A stretch of 64,000 nt of DNA, taken from NCBI RefSeq assembly GCF_029256985.1, contig NZ_JARIDQ010000045.1, forward strand, positions 1-64,000. Direction: 5' to 3'. This DNA is from Otariodibacter sp. Lineage in GTDB: Bacteria; Pseudomonadota; Gammaproteobacteria; Enterobacterales; Pasteurellaceae. Shown here piece by piece: positions 8,400 to 17,435 of the stretch (positions are counted from its first letter, which is position 1; the number at the start of each line of letters is the position of its first letter). The position numbers were made by a program, and so were the translations under genes. Below the pieces are notes generated by a model. That model made no database searches. It saw only the letters and a program-made list of their open reading frames with translations, and was not told where the DNA came from.

Positions 8400-9455
8400 A
8401 TGCTACACATTTCAATTCAACAAAAATTAGGTGATTTATTGCTAGATGTGAATGTCGATATTGCCAATCACGGCGTAACCGCTATTTTTGGACGTTCAGG
8501 AGCAGGCAAATCAAGTTTGATCAATCTAATAGCAGGCTTAAGCCAAGCAAGTAAAGGGCAAATTGTCCTTAACGATCGCATTCTTTTTGATTCATCACAG
8601 CGAATAAACTTACCGCCAGAAAAACGCAAAGTAGGCTATGTATTTCAAGAACCTCGATTATTTCCACATTATCGAGTAGAAGCGAATTTAAAGTACGGAT
8701 GCAAGCGGTCAGATCCCGATAATTTTTTACAACTTATTGAATTATTAGGCATTAAACATCTACTTGACCGTTACCCTAACAGTTTATCAGGGGGAGAGAA
8801 ACAACGTGTCGCAATCGGACGAGCATTGCTTTCTGAACCTGATATTTTACTAATGGATGAACCTTTATCCGCCTTGGATTTACCACGTAAAAATGAATTA
8901 TTAGACTATTTGAGCCAATTAGCCAAACAAATTTCAATCCCCATTCTCTATGTAAGTCATAGTTTAGATGAAGTTATTCGTTTAGCTGACAAGGTATTAC
9001 TTCTCGAACAAGGCAAGGTTATTGCCTATGATAGCACTATTAATGTTTGGCACAGTCCTAAGTTTTCCGAATGGCAACCTGATACGCAAAAAGTTAGCCT
9101 ACTTGAGTTGCCAATTTCAGATGAAAATCATCACTATCAAATGCAGAGTGTTTCATTAGGCACGCAACAAATTTGGTTTAACAAACACAGTCGCTATCAA
9201 CTAGGCGAAACATTACGTATTACTATTGCTAGCAAAGATGTGTCGATTACCTTAAATAAACCAAAACAAACCTCTATTCGTAATATTCTCCAAGGTAAAA
9301 TTTGCAAAATTCAGCCACAATCTGACCGCTTTGATATTAAAATTGATGTCGAAAACCATTTTATCTGGGCAAGTATCAGTCAATGGTCTGCAGAAGAATT
9401 ATCCTTAACACAAGGAAAAAACATTTATCTACAAATCAAATCGGTCTCGATTTAA
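8400..9455 (+). CDS. modC: Molybdate ABC transporter ATP-binding protein
   Basis: ATPase of the molybdate importer, 351 residues. Walker A is GRSGAGKSS near residue 31, the Q-loop VFQEPRLFPH, the signature LSGGEKQRVAIGRAL and Walker B ILLMDEPLSALD. The last ~65 residues (about 286-351, beginning SIRNILQGKI) resemble the regulatory MOP oxyanion-binding domain of ModC. It ends modABC. A near-exact uptake sequence (GCAAGCGGTCAG) lies inside the coding region near 8702. No strong terminator is visible before the tRNA. Confidence 0.95.
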   Translation: MLHISIQQKLGDLLLDVNVDIANHGVTAIFGRSGAGKSSLINLIAGLSQASKGQIVLNDRILFDSSQRINLPPEKRKVGYVFQEPRLFPHYRVEANLKYGCKRSDPDNFLQLIELLGIKHLLDRYPNSLSGGEKQRVAIGRALLSEPDILLMDEPLSALDLPRKNELLDYLSQLAKQISIPILYVSHSLDEVIRLADKVLLLEQGKVIAYDSTINVWHSPKFSEWQPDTQKVSLLELPISDENHHYQMQSVSLGTQQIWFNKHSRYQLGETLRITIASKDVSITLNKPKQTSIRNILQGKICKIQPQSDRFDIKIDVENHFIWASISQWSAEELSLTQGKNIYLQIKSVSI

Positions 9456-9559
9456 CACAAAAGCAGCCCAAATAGTCGTTTTTTTCAGCTTATGAATAGA
9501 ACACACTAGATTTTCATTATATTTATCTTTATAATGCACGCCGTTTTACACACTCTAAT

Positions 9560-9636
9560 CCCCCCGTAGCTCAGTTGGTTAGAGCAGTCGACTCATAATC
9601 GATTGGTCACTGGTTCAAGTCCGGTCGGGGGGACCA
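9560..9636 (+). tRNA. tRNA with CAT anticodon, probably tRNA-Ile2
   Basis: A full cloverleaf of 77 nt with encoded CCA: acceptor CCCCCCG/CGGGGGG, D stem GCTC/GAGC, anticodon stem GTCGA/TCGAT around CTCATAA, T arm ACTGG-TTCAAGT-CCGGT. The anticodon is CAT. The segment CTCATAATCG...TTGGTC followed by CTGGTTCAAGTCC resembles E. coli ileX (isoleucine tRNA with lysidine at position 34) more than the elongator methionine tRNA, so Ile2 is preferred by comparison from memory. Met cannot be excluded. Confidence 0.93.
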
Positions 9637-9725
9637 TTTCCCTTTCATAACTCTTCGTTACAATTTAAGAAGAACTTTAGTAATCAAGTTTGGCAATTAT
9701 ACATAGCGGTTTACCCTTTTTGCAC

Positions 9726-9745
9726 ATATTGATATGTATCAATAT
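9726..9745. promoter_or_regulatory. FNR box upstream of the iron-uptake operon
   Basis: ATATTGATA-TG-TATCAATAT is a perfect 20-bp palindrome that contains TTGAT-N4-ATCAA (9729-9742), the exact FNR consensus. Its centre is about 120 bases before the FTR1 start codon, upstream of the Fur-like box. This predicts activation under low oxygen, when ferrous iron is the available form. Confidence 0.7.
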
Positions 9746-9811
9746 AATAAGATCTTAATGCTTTCATTTTAAAATTTTAATTGGACATAAATGAACGAAC
9801 ACTCTACAATT

Positions 9812-9830
9812 AAACATAATAATCATTCTT
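9812..9830. promoter_or_regulatory. Fur-like box upstream of the iron-uptake operon
   Basis: AAACATAATAATCATTCTT matches the 19-bp Fur consensus GATAATGATAATCATTATC at about 13 positions, with the right half (ATCATT) nearly intact. It lies 26 bases before the ATG of the FTR1-type permease, where Fe-Fur could block transcription. The match is by eye. Confidence 0.55.
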
Positions 9831-9855
9831 AATTAGTAGCAGAGGTTTTGGTTTT

Positions 9856-11763
9856 ATGTTCCACTTACTACTACGCAATTGGCAACACTATGCTATTTTA
9901 CTATTTTCATTATTTTATAGTAGTCTGGCATTTTCAGACACGGACTATCATCAATGGGTACAAGATATTGAAAATCGACTTGATAAAACATTGTCTCTTT
10001 ATCAGCAGAATAATTCCGATGATGCTAGAACTGAAGTACAGATGGCTTATTTTGAGGTTTTTGAAAATTTAGAAGGACCTATTCGTATTAATTTTTCAGC
10101 TCAAAAAAGTTATAAAATGGAAGCGACTTTTGGTGAAATCCGCAAGATGATCGGTGAATCTAAACCTATTGCTGAAGTAGAAACTACAATAAACGGACTA
10201 AAAGCAGAACTAGAAGAAGTCTTACCATCTCTTATTAATGGTCACCAAATTAGTGCATCAGCCTCACATGAGGTTTATGATAATCCTGAAATTGAGCCTT
10301 ATTGGCAAGATAGTTTCAGGGTTATTGACGATCTATTAGCACAAGCAATTACAGCTTATCAAAAACAAGACTATCAAACAGCGAAGAAATTGATACAACA
10401 GGCACAGTATGATGGCTATAAAAATTCAGAAATGGAAATGTCCGTTCGCAAAAATCGTTCCGCAAGTATCTCGGCTAATATCAATCAACAGTTCTACGAT
10501 CTTATTCGATTAAGTGAAGAACCAGACCAAATTATCGCTATCGGTTATCAAGTTACAACGTTATTACAAGATATCGAAGAACTATTACCAAATCTCCCTA
10601 CAACTAGAGAAACGCAACAAGTAGCACAATCATTAGATAATGAAGCTGAATCACAAGATTGGGCTAAGATATCTCAAGATATCAATACTCGGATCCAACA
10701 AGCCATAAAAATGTACAATCAAGGTGAAGGCAAAAAAGCTATGTTGTTTGTCCAAGACACCTATTTTGATGTATTTGAAAATACAGGAATGGAAAATAAA
10801 ATTGGTTCAAGAGATAGCCAATTTAAAGCTGATCTCGAGGGTTATTTTACTCGTCTTGTTAGCTTAATTAAAGCTGAACAACCGAGTGAACAACTACAAG
10901 AGCAAGCTAAAGGCCTTCAAGATGGACTAGTTAAAGCTGTCGATATGTTAGATGAAGGCAACCAAAGCGATTGGTCAATGTTTATTTACAGCTTGATTAT
11001 TATTTTACGTGAAGGCTTAGAAGCATTACTTATTGTTGCTGCGATTATTGCCTATTTAGTCAAAAATAATCATAACGATAAATTGCCTGTTATCCGCCAA
11101 TCTGTTTATGTTGCACTAGTAGCAAGTGTGGTTACAGCAGTTATATTCCAATTTATATTCTCTAATTCAGGTGCTAACCGAGAACTATTAGAAGGGTTTA
11201 CTATGATCATTGCAGTCTTTATGCTGTTTATGATGAGTTATTGGTTATTATCTAAAGTTGAAGCACAAAATTGGAAACGTTATTTAGAAGGAAAATTAAC
11301 TTTAGCACTTAGTACCGGCTCATTGATGGGATTATGGTTCACTAGCTTCCTGGCTATTTATCGAGAAGGAGCTGAAACCGTACTATTCTATTATGCACTG
11401 GTTGGTGATGCAACAAGCTCAATGAGTTATTTGTATATGTTTGCTGGATTCATTGTAGGATGTATTCTCCTCGCTATTTGTTACTTCATAATGCGTTATA
11501 GTATTGTTAAATTGCCACTTAAACCATTCTTTCTATTTACTGGTTCGTTTATGTACCTGATGGCATTTATTTTTGCAGGAAAGAGTATTCTTGAACTTAT
11601 TGAAGGTAAATTATTTGAGCCTACATTGTTATCAGGTGTACCAGAAATTTCCTGGCTTGGTATTTATCCTTATGTAGAAACATTAATACCGCAACTAGTT
11701 TTACTAATTGCTGCAATTTTTGCCTTGTTCTATATGAAATATAAAAGTAAACAAACTATTTAA
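9856..11763 (+). CDS. FTR1-family iron permease (FetM / Cj1658 type)
   Basis: Inner-membrane iron permease, 635 residues. A signal peptide (LLFSLFYSSLAFS) is followed by a ~350-residue periplasmic region containing repeats (DNRLDKTLSLYQQN-like helices, three times AYFEVFEN / GYKNSEME / YFDVFENTGMEN), then about seven membrane segments. The two FTR1 iron-binding motifs are present: REGLEALLIV near residue 385 and REGAETVLFYY near 502. It heads an eight-gene operon in the same order as fetMP-fetA-F of pathogenic E. coli and Cj1658-Cj1665 of Campylobacter jejuni. In those systems the permease imports iron delivered by P19. AGAGG lies ten bases before the ATG. FNR and Fur sites are upstream. Confidence 0.9.
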   Translation: MFHLLLRNWQHYAILLFSLFYSSLAFSDTDYHQWVQDIENRLDKTLSLYQQNNSDDARTEVQMAYFEVFENLEGPIRINFSAQKSYKMEATFGEIRKMIGESKPIAEVETTINGLKAELEEVLPSLINGHQISASASHEVYDNPEIEPYWQDSFRVIDDLLAQAITAYQKQDYQTAKKLIQQAQYDGYKNSEMEMSVRKNRSASISANINQQFYDLIRLSEEPDQIIAIGYQVTTLLQDIEELLPNLPTTRETQQVAQSLDNEAESQDWAKISQDINTRIQQAIKMYNQGEGKKAMLFVQDTYFDVFENTGMENKIGSRDSQFKADLEGYFTRLVSLIKAEQPSEQLQEQAKGLQDGLVKAVDMLDEGNQSDWSMFIYSLIIILREGLEALLIVAAIIAYLVKNNHNDKLPVIRQSVYVALVASVVTAVIFQFIFSNSGANRELLEGFTMIIAVFMLFMMSYWLLSKVEAQNWKRYLEGKLTLALSTGSLMGLWFTSFLAIYREGAETVLFYYALVGDATSSMSYLYMFAGFIVGCILLAICYFIMRYSIVKLPLKPFFLFTGSFMYLMAFIFAGKSILELIEGKLFEPTLLSGVPEISWLGIYPYVETLIPQLVLLIAAIFALFYMKYKSKQTI

Positions 11764-11801
11764 TTATTATCAAGTTTTTAACCCCCAAAAAGGAAAATAT
11801 T

Positions 11802-12323
11802 ATGAAAAAAACTGTAATGGCGACTGCCTTATTATCAAGTATTTTAGCTGCTCCTAGTGCTTTTGCTTTTGAAGAATTTCCAATTGGCGAAGCAGTAACA
11901 ATGAATAATATGGAAATTGCTGCAGTATATTTACAACCAATTGATATGGAGCCAAGAGGCATGGGATTATCAGCTGCTCAATCAGACATTCACTTGGAAG
12001 CAGATATTCATGCAACCACTGGTAATACTAATGGATTTGGTGAAGGTGAATGGATGCCTTATCTTACAATAAATTATGTTTTGGTAAATAGTGATACTGG
12101 AGCAAAACAAGAAGGTACTTTTATGCCAATGGTTGCGAGCGATGGCCCTCACTATGGTGCCAATATCAAAATGATGGGAGTAGGTAACTATAAATTAACT
12201 TACCATATTGATCCTCCATCAAAAGCTGGTTTACACCGTCATACAGATAAGGATACTGGAGTTGAGCGTTGGTGGAAACCTTTTGATGTTAGCTATGAAT
12301 TTAAATTCACTGGATTAAAATAA
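11802..12323 (+). CDS. P19 / Tpd-type periplasmic iron-binding protein (FetP-like)
   Basis: Periplasmic protein of 173 residues with a clear signal peptide (MKKTVMATALLSSILAAPSAFAF). In C. jejuni and E. coli the family is a copper-dependent dimer that binds iron and passes it to the FTR1 permease. Motifs typical of the family are visible: EEFPIGEAVTMNNMEIAAVYLQPIDME, DIHLEADIHA, and the His-rich GLHRHTDKDTGVERWW; the His, Met and Glu residues there are the expected metal ligands. It lies 38 bases after the permease gene and is followed by a hairpin with a T run, so it may be made in excess of the later gene products. Confidence 0.92.
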   Translation: MKKTVMATALLSSILAAPSAFAFEEFPIGEAVTMNNMEIAAVYLQPIDMEPRGMGLSAAQSDIHLEADIHATTGNTNGFGEGEWMPYLTINYVLVNSDTGAKQEGTFMPMVASDGPHYGANIKMMGVGNYKLTYHIDPPSKAGLHRHTDKDTGVERWWKPFDVSYEFKFTGLK

Positions 12324-12345
12324 TTCATCAATAACTCTCGTTGAG

Positions 12346-12375
12346 AAAAACACCTTAAAAATTTAAGGTGTTTTT
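12346..12375 (+). terminator. Terminator or attenuator inside the iron operon
   Basis: AAAAACACCTTAAA and TTTAAGGTGTTTTT form a long hairpin ending in five T, 23 bases after the P19 stop. The next gene starts about 38 bases further on, on the same strand, with no convincing promoter between them. Partial termination would give high FTR1-P19 and lower accessory gene expression. Confidence 0.75.
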
Positions 12376-12412
12376 CCCATTCTTTACATTTCTTTTTATA
12401 GTTAGAGCCATT

Positions 12413-13816
12413 ATGAATTACTTTTTTGTTTTTTTATTACAGAGCGTTATGCCGTTTGCACTATTACTTGGTTGTATGTGGTCAAATTACTCAAAAGTAA
12501 AAATTCAATCACTTATCTGGAGTAGTATTTTTGCTATATTTATTGGTATAGCTATCTATCTAAATTTACCTCAAAACCAAACAACAGTACTCGTTTTAAC
12601 TGGTGCTATTGCTAGTCTGTTGTTTATTTTTTACCTAGTTCAATTCTTCTATTCTAAACGACTCGCTTATATTTTAAATTTTATCCTATGTTTAGTGGCT
12701 GGTATTATCTGGGCTAAAGATCCTAACATTACCTCTGTAACTAATACTGATGTTATCAATACTGATTTTATTTTAAATATCTGTGCCATCGTTCTGGGTT
12801 TCTTATTTTGTTTATTTATCGCTTGTTGGATCAATATCCTATTAAAACAAAAAGAACTCCAACAAAAATTTAGATTTATTCGATTATTTGTCATTACAGC
12901 GGTTACATTATTACTTCTTATTCCTATGTTAAGTGATATCTTATTGAGTTTGATGAAACTTCAAATTTTGGATCTCACTAAACTTCGCCTAACTATTGTG
13001 GCGAAATCAGGAAGTCTTACTAACTATTTTAACTATATAAATATGGTCGTACTTATCCTAGTATTGCTCGTATTTATACCTATCGTGTATATCCCACGTA
13101 AGAAATCTTCAATATCAGAAAATGATCTAATAGAAAAAAGACAAAAAACAGCAATATTCCTCGTTGCAAAAAGACTTTTTATTTCAGGTTTTGCAATCAT
13201 TTGTATTATTTTTTCAACTCAACTCTATTGGGATCAAGTCGCTTCACAAGCACCTAGATTATCAGAAGCAACACCTGTTACCCTTGATGAAAATAATCAA
13301 GTTAGAATTCCAATTGAAACCGTCAAGGATGGCAAATTACATAGATTTGTTTGGATCGCTGATGATGGAAAAGCAGTTAGATTCTTTATCATAAATAGAG
13401 TACAAGGAAAGGTAAGTTTAGGTGTAGTATTTGATGCTTGTCTATTATGTGGTGATCAAGGCTACATAATGGAAGGTGATCAAGTTATCTGTGTCGGTTG
13501 TGGTGTTCGTGTATTTATTCCATCAATCGGTAAACCTGGTGGTTGTAACCCTGTACCAATTGATGACTGGGAACAAACAGAAGACAGTGTGGTAATAAGT
13601 AAAGCAAGTTTAGAAGCAGGGAAAACGTACTTCTCTACCGTTGTTGAACTAGAAGTAACCGATCCTGTAGATCACAGTAAAGTCATCAATACAAAAACGG
13701 AATACAGATACACTTATAACGATAAAACTTATTTCTTTGCAACCGAAGAAAATATGAGTTTATTCCGTGATAATCCTGAAAAATATGTACAGGATGATGC
13801 AACCAAGGGGGAATAA
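12413..13816 (+). CDS. DUF2318 Fe-S membrane protein of the P19/Fet iron system
   Basis: The track ORF begins at a GTG inside the preceding hairpin; the ATG at 12413 (MNYFFVFLLQSVMPFALLLG) is the likelier start and gives 467 residues. The first ~270 residues carry several hydrophobic helices. The C-terminal part is the DUF2318 domain with conserved cysteines (CLLCGDQGYIMEGDQVICVG, then a CGVR and GGCNP segment), probably a metal or Fe-S centre outside the membrane. It corresponds in position to Cj1660 and FetA. A role in redox handling of imported iron is an inference from the operon. Its stop abuts the next start. Confidence 0.87.
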   Translation: MNYFFVFLLQSVMPFALLLGCMWSNYSKVKIQSLIWSSIFAIFIGIAIYLNLPQNQTTVLVLTGAIASLLFIFYLVQFFYSKRLAYILNFILCLVAGIIWAKDPNITSVTNTDVINTDFILNICAIVLGFLFCLFIACWINILLKQKELQQKFRFIRLFVITAVTLLLLIPMLSDILLSLMKLQILDLTKLRLTIVAKSGSLTNYFNYINMVVLILVLLVFIPIVYIPRKKSSISENDLIEKRQKTAIFLVAKRLFISGFAIICIIFSTQLYWDQVASQAPRLSEATPVTLDENNQVRIPIETVKDGKLHRFVWIADDGKAVRFFIINRVQGKVSLGVVFDACLLCGDQGYIMEGDQVICVGCGVRVFIPSIGKPGGCNPVPIDDWEQTEDSVVISKASLEAGKTYFSTVVELEVTDPVDHSKVINTKTEYRYTYNDKTYFFATEENMSLFRDNPEKYVQDDATKGE

Positions 13817-15136
13817 ATGTTATTTAGAATGCTATTTCAATCTTGGCGGTATGGATTAAAAAGAAAACTCCTCGCTATTACTACGATATTCTTAGCAGCT
13901 GGATTAGTCTCTGCATTACTTGCAGTTTCTATCGATATCGGTGATAAGATGTCGAGAGAATTGAAATCTTATGGGGCAAATATTCTTATTGCACCAGCAA
14001 GTAGTGCTACTTTGCCTGATGAAATGAATATTAATAGTTCACTTTCTACCCAAGATTTCTTAGATGAATCAGAATTACCAAATATCAAAGATATCTTTTG
14101 GCGTAACAATATTGTCGGCTTTGCACCTTTATTAAAAGCACAAGTCACTGCAATATCGGGTAACGCATCAAATGAGATTGAAATATTGGGTACATTTTTC
14201 GATCATCAAATAGCTGTTCCTGATGAAGATGACTATCATACAGGTCAAAAAATTATTAGCCCTTTTTGGAAGGTTGAAGGCAAATGGGTCGATGATTCAA
14301 CTAACCAATTTACTGGGCCAATACCAGCATTACTTGGTAAAACATTATCTCAGCAATATAATTGGCAAGTTAATGACGTAATCCAGTTAGAATATATTGA
14401 TGAAAAGCAAACAAAACATTCGGTTGATGTGACTATCACAGGTATTCTATCAACTGGTGGAGCTGAAGAAAATCAGATCGTTATGCCTTTAAGTGAGGTT
14501 CAAAATCTACTTGGATTAGAAGGGAAAGTACAAGAAATCAAAGTTTCTGCACTTACTGTACCTGAAAATGCATTATCTCGTAAGGCTAGAGCAAATCCCG
14601 ATGCTTTAACTGCTGAAGAATATGATCTATGGTATTGTACAGCTTATGTATCCTCTATTTCACTTCAACTGGAAGAAGCTATTTCTGGAGCAGTAGTTCG
14701 TCCAATTTGGCAAGTTGCTGCATCAGAAGGTGCGGTAATTGAAAAAATACAATTATTGCTTGGTGTAGTGACTTTCGCTGCTTTAATTGCTGCGGCAATG
14801 GGGATTGCTTCCCTAATGACCTCAACCATCATTGAACGTAGTAAAGAAATTGGGCTAATGAAAGCATTAGGCGCATACCAATGGCAAATTATTCTACTCT
14901 TCTATTGTGAAGCAACAGTAAGTGGGCTTATTGGTGGAGTTCTAGGATGTATTGCAGGTTGGGGACTGGCTCAATTTATCGGAACGGCTCTTTTTGGTTC
15001 ACTATTAAGCTTTGCTTGGATTGTTATCCCTTGTGTAATGGTATTATCAGTATTAATTGCAATAATAGGTACTTGGATACCTGCACATAGAATCTCTCAA
15101 CTCTATCCTGTAGAGGTTTTATATGGCCGTCAGTAG
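13817..15136 (+). CDS. FtsX/MacB-type ABC permease, iron operon (first)
   Basis: Permease of 439 residues with one N-terminal membrane helix, a ~250-residue periplasmic domain and three C-terminal helices, the FtsX/MacB layout. The C-terminal motif IIERSKEIGLMKALGAYQWQI is typical. It begins directly after the DUF2318 stop (TAAATG) with a GGGGG ribosome-binding site in the preceding gene, and overlaps the next gene by 14 bases. It corresponds to Cj1661/FetB. With its partner and the ATPase it probably forms a mechanotransmitting ABC complex acting in the periplasm rather than a classical importer; what it moves is unknown. Confidence 0.87.
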   Translation: MLFRMLFQSWRYGLKRKLLAITTIFLAAGLVSALLAVSIDIGDKMSRELKSYGANILIAPASSATLPDEMNINSSLSTQDFLDESELPNIKDIFWRNNIVGFAPLLKAQVTAISGNASNEIEILGTFFDHQIAVPDEDDYHTGQKIISPFWKVEGKWVDDSTNQFTGPIPALLGKTLSQQYNWQVNDVIQLEYIDEKQTKHSVDVTITGILSTGGAEENQIVMPLSEVQNLLGLEGKVQEIKVSALTVPENALSRKARANPDALTAEEYDLWYCTAYVSSISLQLEEAISGAVVRPIWQVAASEGAVIEKIQLLLGVVTFAALIAAAMGIASLMTSTIIERSKEIGLMKALGAYQWQIILLFYCEATVSGLIGGVLGCIAGWGLAQFIGTALFGSLLSFAWIVIPCVMVLSVLIAIIGTWIPAHRISQLYPVEVLYGRQ

Positions 15137-16262
15137 CTCGAACAACATGTTTTGGAGAATCGTCTTTAGAGCATTACGGTTACGGTTGCAAAGAGTATTA
15201 ATTATTTTCTCTGCATTGACCGTAGGAGCAAGTATTGTTACTGCAATGTCTGCTGTGTATTTTGATATCAATACTAAGATGAGCCAAGAACTTAGAACAT
15301 TTGGTGCTAATTTTTATATCGGTTCACTACAAAATGGATTCATGTCTGAATCAAAACTTGAACAAATAATTAAAGAAGCACCAGCTAATTTAATTACTGC
15401 AGCAAGCCCTTATTTATATGGTATTGCACGGAGTGAATTGGAAAAAGTCGTACTCATGGGAGTTTGGTTTAGCGACATTAAAACACTTGCCCCTTATTGG
15501 CAAATTACGGGTAGCGCTATTGGTGTTAATTTTGATGATCGCAATGCAATGATTGGAAAAGCCCTTGCTGAAAGACTCAATCTAAGCATTGGTGATCAAA
15601 TAACATTAATCAAAGATGCCTCGAATAAGCATAGCTTTAAAATTAAAGGTATTGTTGAAGCTGGTGATGCAACAGACAATATGCTTATCGTAAGCTTAGA
15701 ATTTGCACAGAAATGGCTTGATAAATCAGGACTCGCCACAAATGCTTTTTTGAATGTTAAGAATGATCAAGGTCAAGTGGAACAATTTGCTCAAAAATTA
15801 GAACAAGAATATCCTGATTTAGATATCCGTCCAATTCGAAAAGTATCAGCATCTGAAGGGCAAATACTCGATAAAATTAAAGGACTAATGGGACTAATCT
15901 CTTTAGTTATATTACTGTTGGCAACACTTTGTGTTAATACTACCCTCATCGCCATAGTGGGTGAACGTTCTAAAGAATTTGCCTTACAAAAAGCGTTAGG
16001 TGCAAAACGAACTGATATTATTAAACAAATTATGACTGAAACTCTTATCATTGCTATTTTTGCAATTATTGTGGGACTAATTTTAGGCTATGTTCTAGCT
16101 CAAGTGTTAGGGATAACTGTATTTAAAGCCTATATAGATATGCGTTTACCTGTTATTCCTATTACTATTATACTTTCGTTATGTGTGGCTTTAATTGCAG
16201 TAATTGTTCCAACACGTAGAGCGTTAGAAATTCAAACTGCAAATGTATTAAAAGGTGAATAG
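15123..16262 (+). CDS. FtsX/MacB-type ABC permease, iron operon (second)
   Basis: Second permease of the pair, 379 residues, with the same layout: N-terminal helix (VLIIFSALTVGASIVTAMSA), periplasmic domain, then three helices with VGERSKEFALQKALGAKRTDI. It overlaps the preceding gene, which suggests translational coupling and a heterodimeric permease. It corresponds to Cj1662/FetC. The ATPase follows immediately. Confidence 0.87.
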   Translation: MAVSSSNNMFWRIVFRALRLRLQRVLIIFSALTVGASIVTAMSAVYFDINTKMSQELRTFGANFYIGSLQNGFMSESKLEQIIKEAPANLITAASPYLYGIARSELEKVVLMGVWFSDIKTLAPYWQITGSAIGVNFDDRNAMIGKALAERLNLSIGDQITLIKDASNKHSFKIKGIVEAGDATDNMLIVSLEFAQKWLDKSGLATNAFLNVKNDQGQVEQFAQKLEQEYPDLDIRPIRKVSASEGQILDKIKGLMGLISLVILLLATLCVNTTLIAIVGERSKEFALQKALGAKRTDIIKQIMTETLIIAIFAIIVGLILGYVLAQVLGITVFKAYIDMRLPVIPITIILSLCVALIAVIVPTRRALEIQTANVLKGE

Positions 16263-16263
16263 A

Positions 16264-16929
16264 ATGGCTAACAATATTATAGAAACAATAGGGTTATACA
16301 AAAGATTCGATCAAGTTACCGCATTAGCAGACATCAATATTACAATCAAAGAAGGTGAATTTATTGCAATAATGGGGGCTTCTGGCTCTGGAAAAACAAC
16401 GCTAATGAATATTCTGACTGGATTAGATACGGCTACAGAAGGAAAAGTCATCATTGATGGTATAGATACCGCACAGTTAGATGAAGTAGGCCGCCAACGA
16501 TTCAGAGCCGAAAGAATTGGTTTAGTTTTCCAACAATTCCATTTAATACCCTACTTAACTGCATTGGAAAATATTATGCTTGCTCAGCATTATCATAGTG
16601 TTGTCGATGAAGAGTCTGCCAAAGTAGCACTTGAAAAAGTAGGTCTTGGACATCGTATCAATCATAGACCTAGCCAACTTTCTGGTGGAGAACAACAACG
16701 TGTTTGTATTGCTAGAGCATTAGTTAATCAACCACCAGTAATATTTGCTGATGAACCTACTGGTAATTTAGATGAAAAAAATGAAGAATTGGTGCTAAAT
16801 CTATTAACTGAACTCAACAAACAAGGGCGAACCATTGTTATGGTTACTCATAACCCAGAACTAACAAAGCTTACAAATAGAACCATATTTTTACAACATG
16901 GAAAATTTTTACGTGAAGAAATTAACTAA
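16264..16929 (+). CDS. LolD/MacB-type ABC ATPase, iron operon
   Basis: ATPase of 221 residues from the ATG at 16264. The track uses an upstream GTG (16255), but AAAGGTG there is better read as the ribosome-binding site for the ATG. Walker A is GASGSGKTT, the signature LSGGEQQRVCIARAL and Walker B VIFADEPTGNLDEKN, with the TGNLD sequence typical of the LolD/MacB group. It corresponds to Cj1663/FetD and should power the two FtsX-like permeases. It lies one base after the stop of the second permease. Confidence 0.9.
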   Translation: MANNIIETIGLYKRFDQVTALADINITIKEGEFIAIMGASGSGKTTLMNILTGLDTATEGKVIIDGIDTAQLDEVGRQRFRAERIGLVFQQFHLIPYLTALENIMLAQHYHSVVDEESAKVALEKVGLGHRINHRPSQLSGGEQQRVCIARALVNQPPVIFADEPTGNLDEKNEELVLNLLTELNKQGRTIVMVTHNPELTKLTNRTIFLQHGKFLREEIN

Positions 16930-16939
16930 GGAAATTACT

Positions 16940-17431
16940 ATGTCATCTCGTATTTTTAAAATGATTAACACTGCCTTACTTTCCGTTGCTTGCATCACCC
17001 TTGTTGCTTGTAAAGATGAAGTTGCTACAGTTGGAGGAACCGCTCCAGATTTAGCCACATTTGACTTACAAGGGAATCCAGTGAGCTTACAAGAAAAACA
17101 AGGCAAACCATTGCTACTCACTTTTTGGTCAGGATCTTGTGGTATCTGTGCAGAAGAATTAATTGAGTTCCAAGAATTACAAAGTAAATATCCAAATAAT
17201 ATGCAAGTTCTTGCGGTTAATATTGATGGTGAAAATGCTGATACTCAAAGTGTAGTAAATAAAAGAAATTTAGTTTTACCCGTAGTTAAAGATCAATTAA
17301 ATATTACAGCTGAACGTTATCAATTAAAAGGAACACCTACTTCTTTTGTCATTAATGCAGAAGGAAAAATCCTTAATAAATATGAAGGGTTAATCCCAGA
17401 AGAAGAATTAGAGGGTTTATTTAAGGGATAA
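16940..17431 (+). CDS. TlpA-like thioredoxin-fold lipoprotein, iron operon
   Basis: The ATG at 16940 follows AAGGAAATT and is preferred over the ORF start at 16898, which lies inside the previous gene. The 163-residue product has a lipoprotein signal (LLSVACITLVAC) and a thioredoxin fold with the active-site motif SGSCGICAEE and cis-Pro segment LKGTPTSFVIN. It is likely an envelope-anchored thiol reductase or disulfide carrier. Campylobacter and E. coli versions of this operon end with two such proteins (Cj1664, Cj1665); here there is one, followed by a cytochrome c. Confidence 0.85.
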   Translation: MSSRIFKMINTALLSVACITLVACKDEVATVGGTAPDLATFDLQGNPVSLQEKQGKPLLLTFWSGSCGICAEELIEFQELQSKYPNNMQVLAVNIDGENADTQSVVNKRNLVLPVVKDQLNITAERYQLKGTPTSFVINAEGKILNKYEGLIPEEELEGLFKG

Positions 17432-17435
17432 TGCA

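Noticed and set aside
13817-16929. Macrolide exporter or lipoprotein-sorting (LolCDE) system
   Set aside because: The FtsX-like permeases and LolD-like ATPase lie inside the P19/DUF2318 iron operon, whose gene order explains them better.
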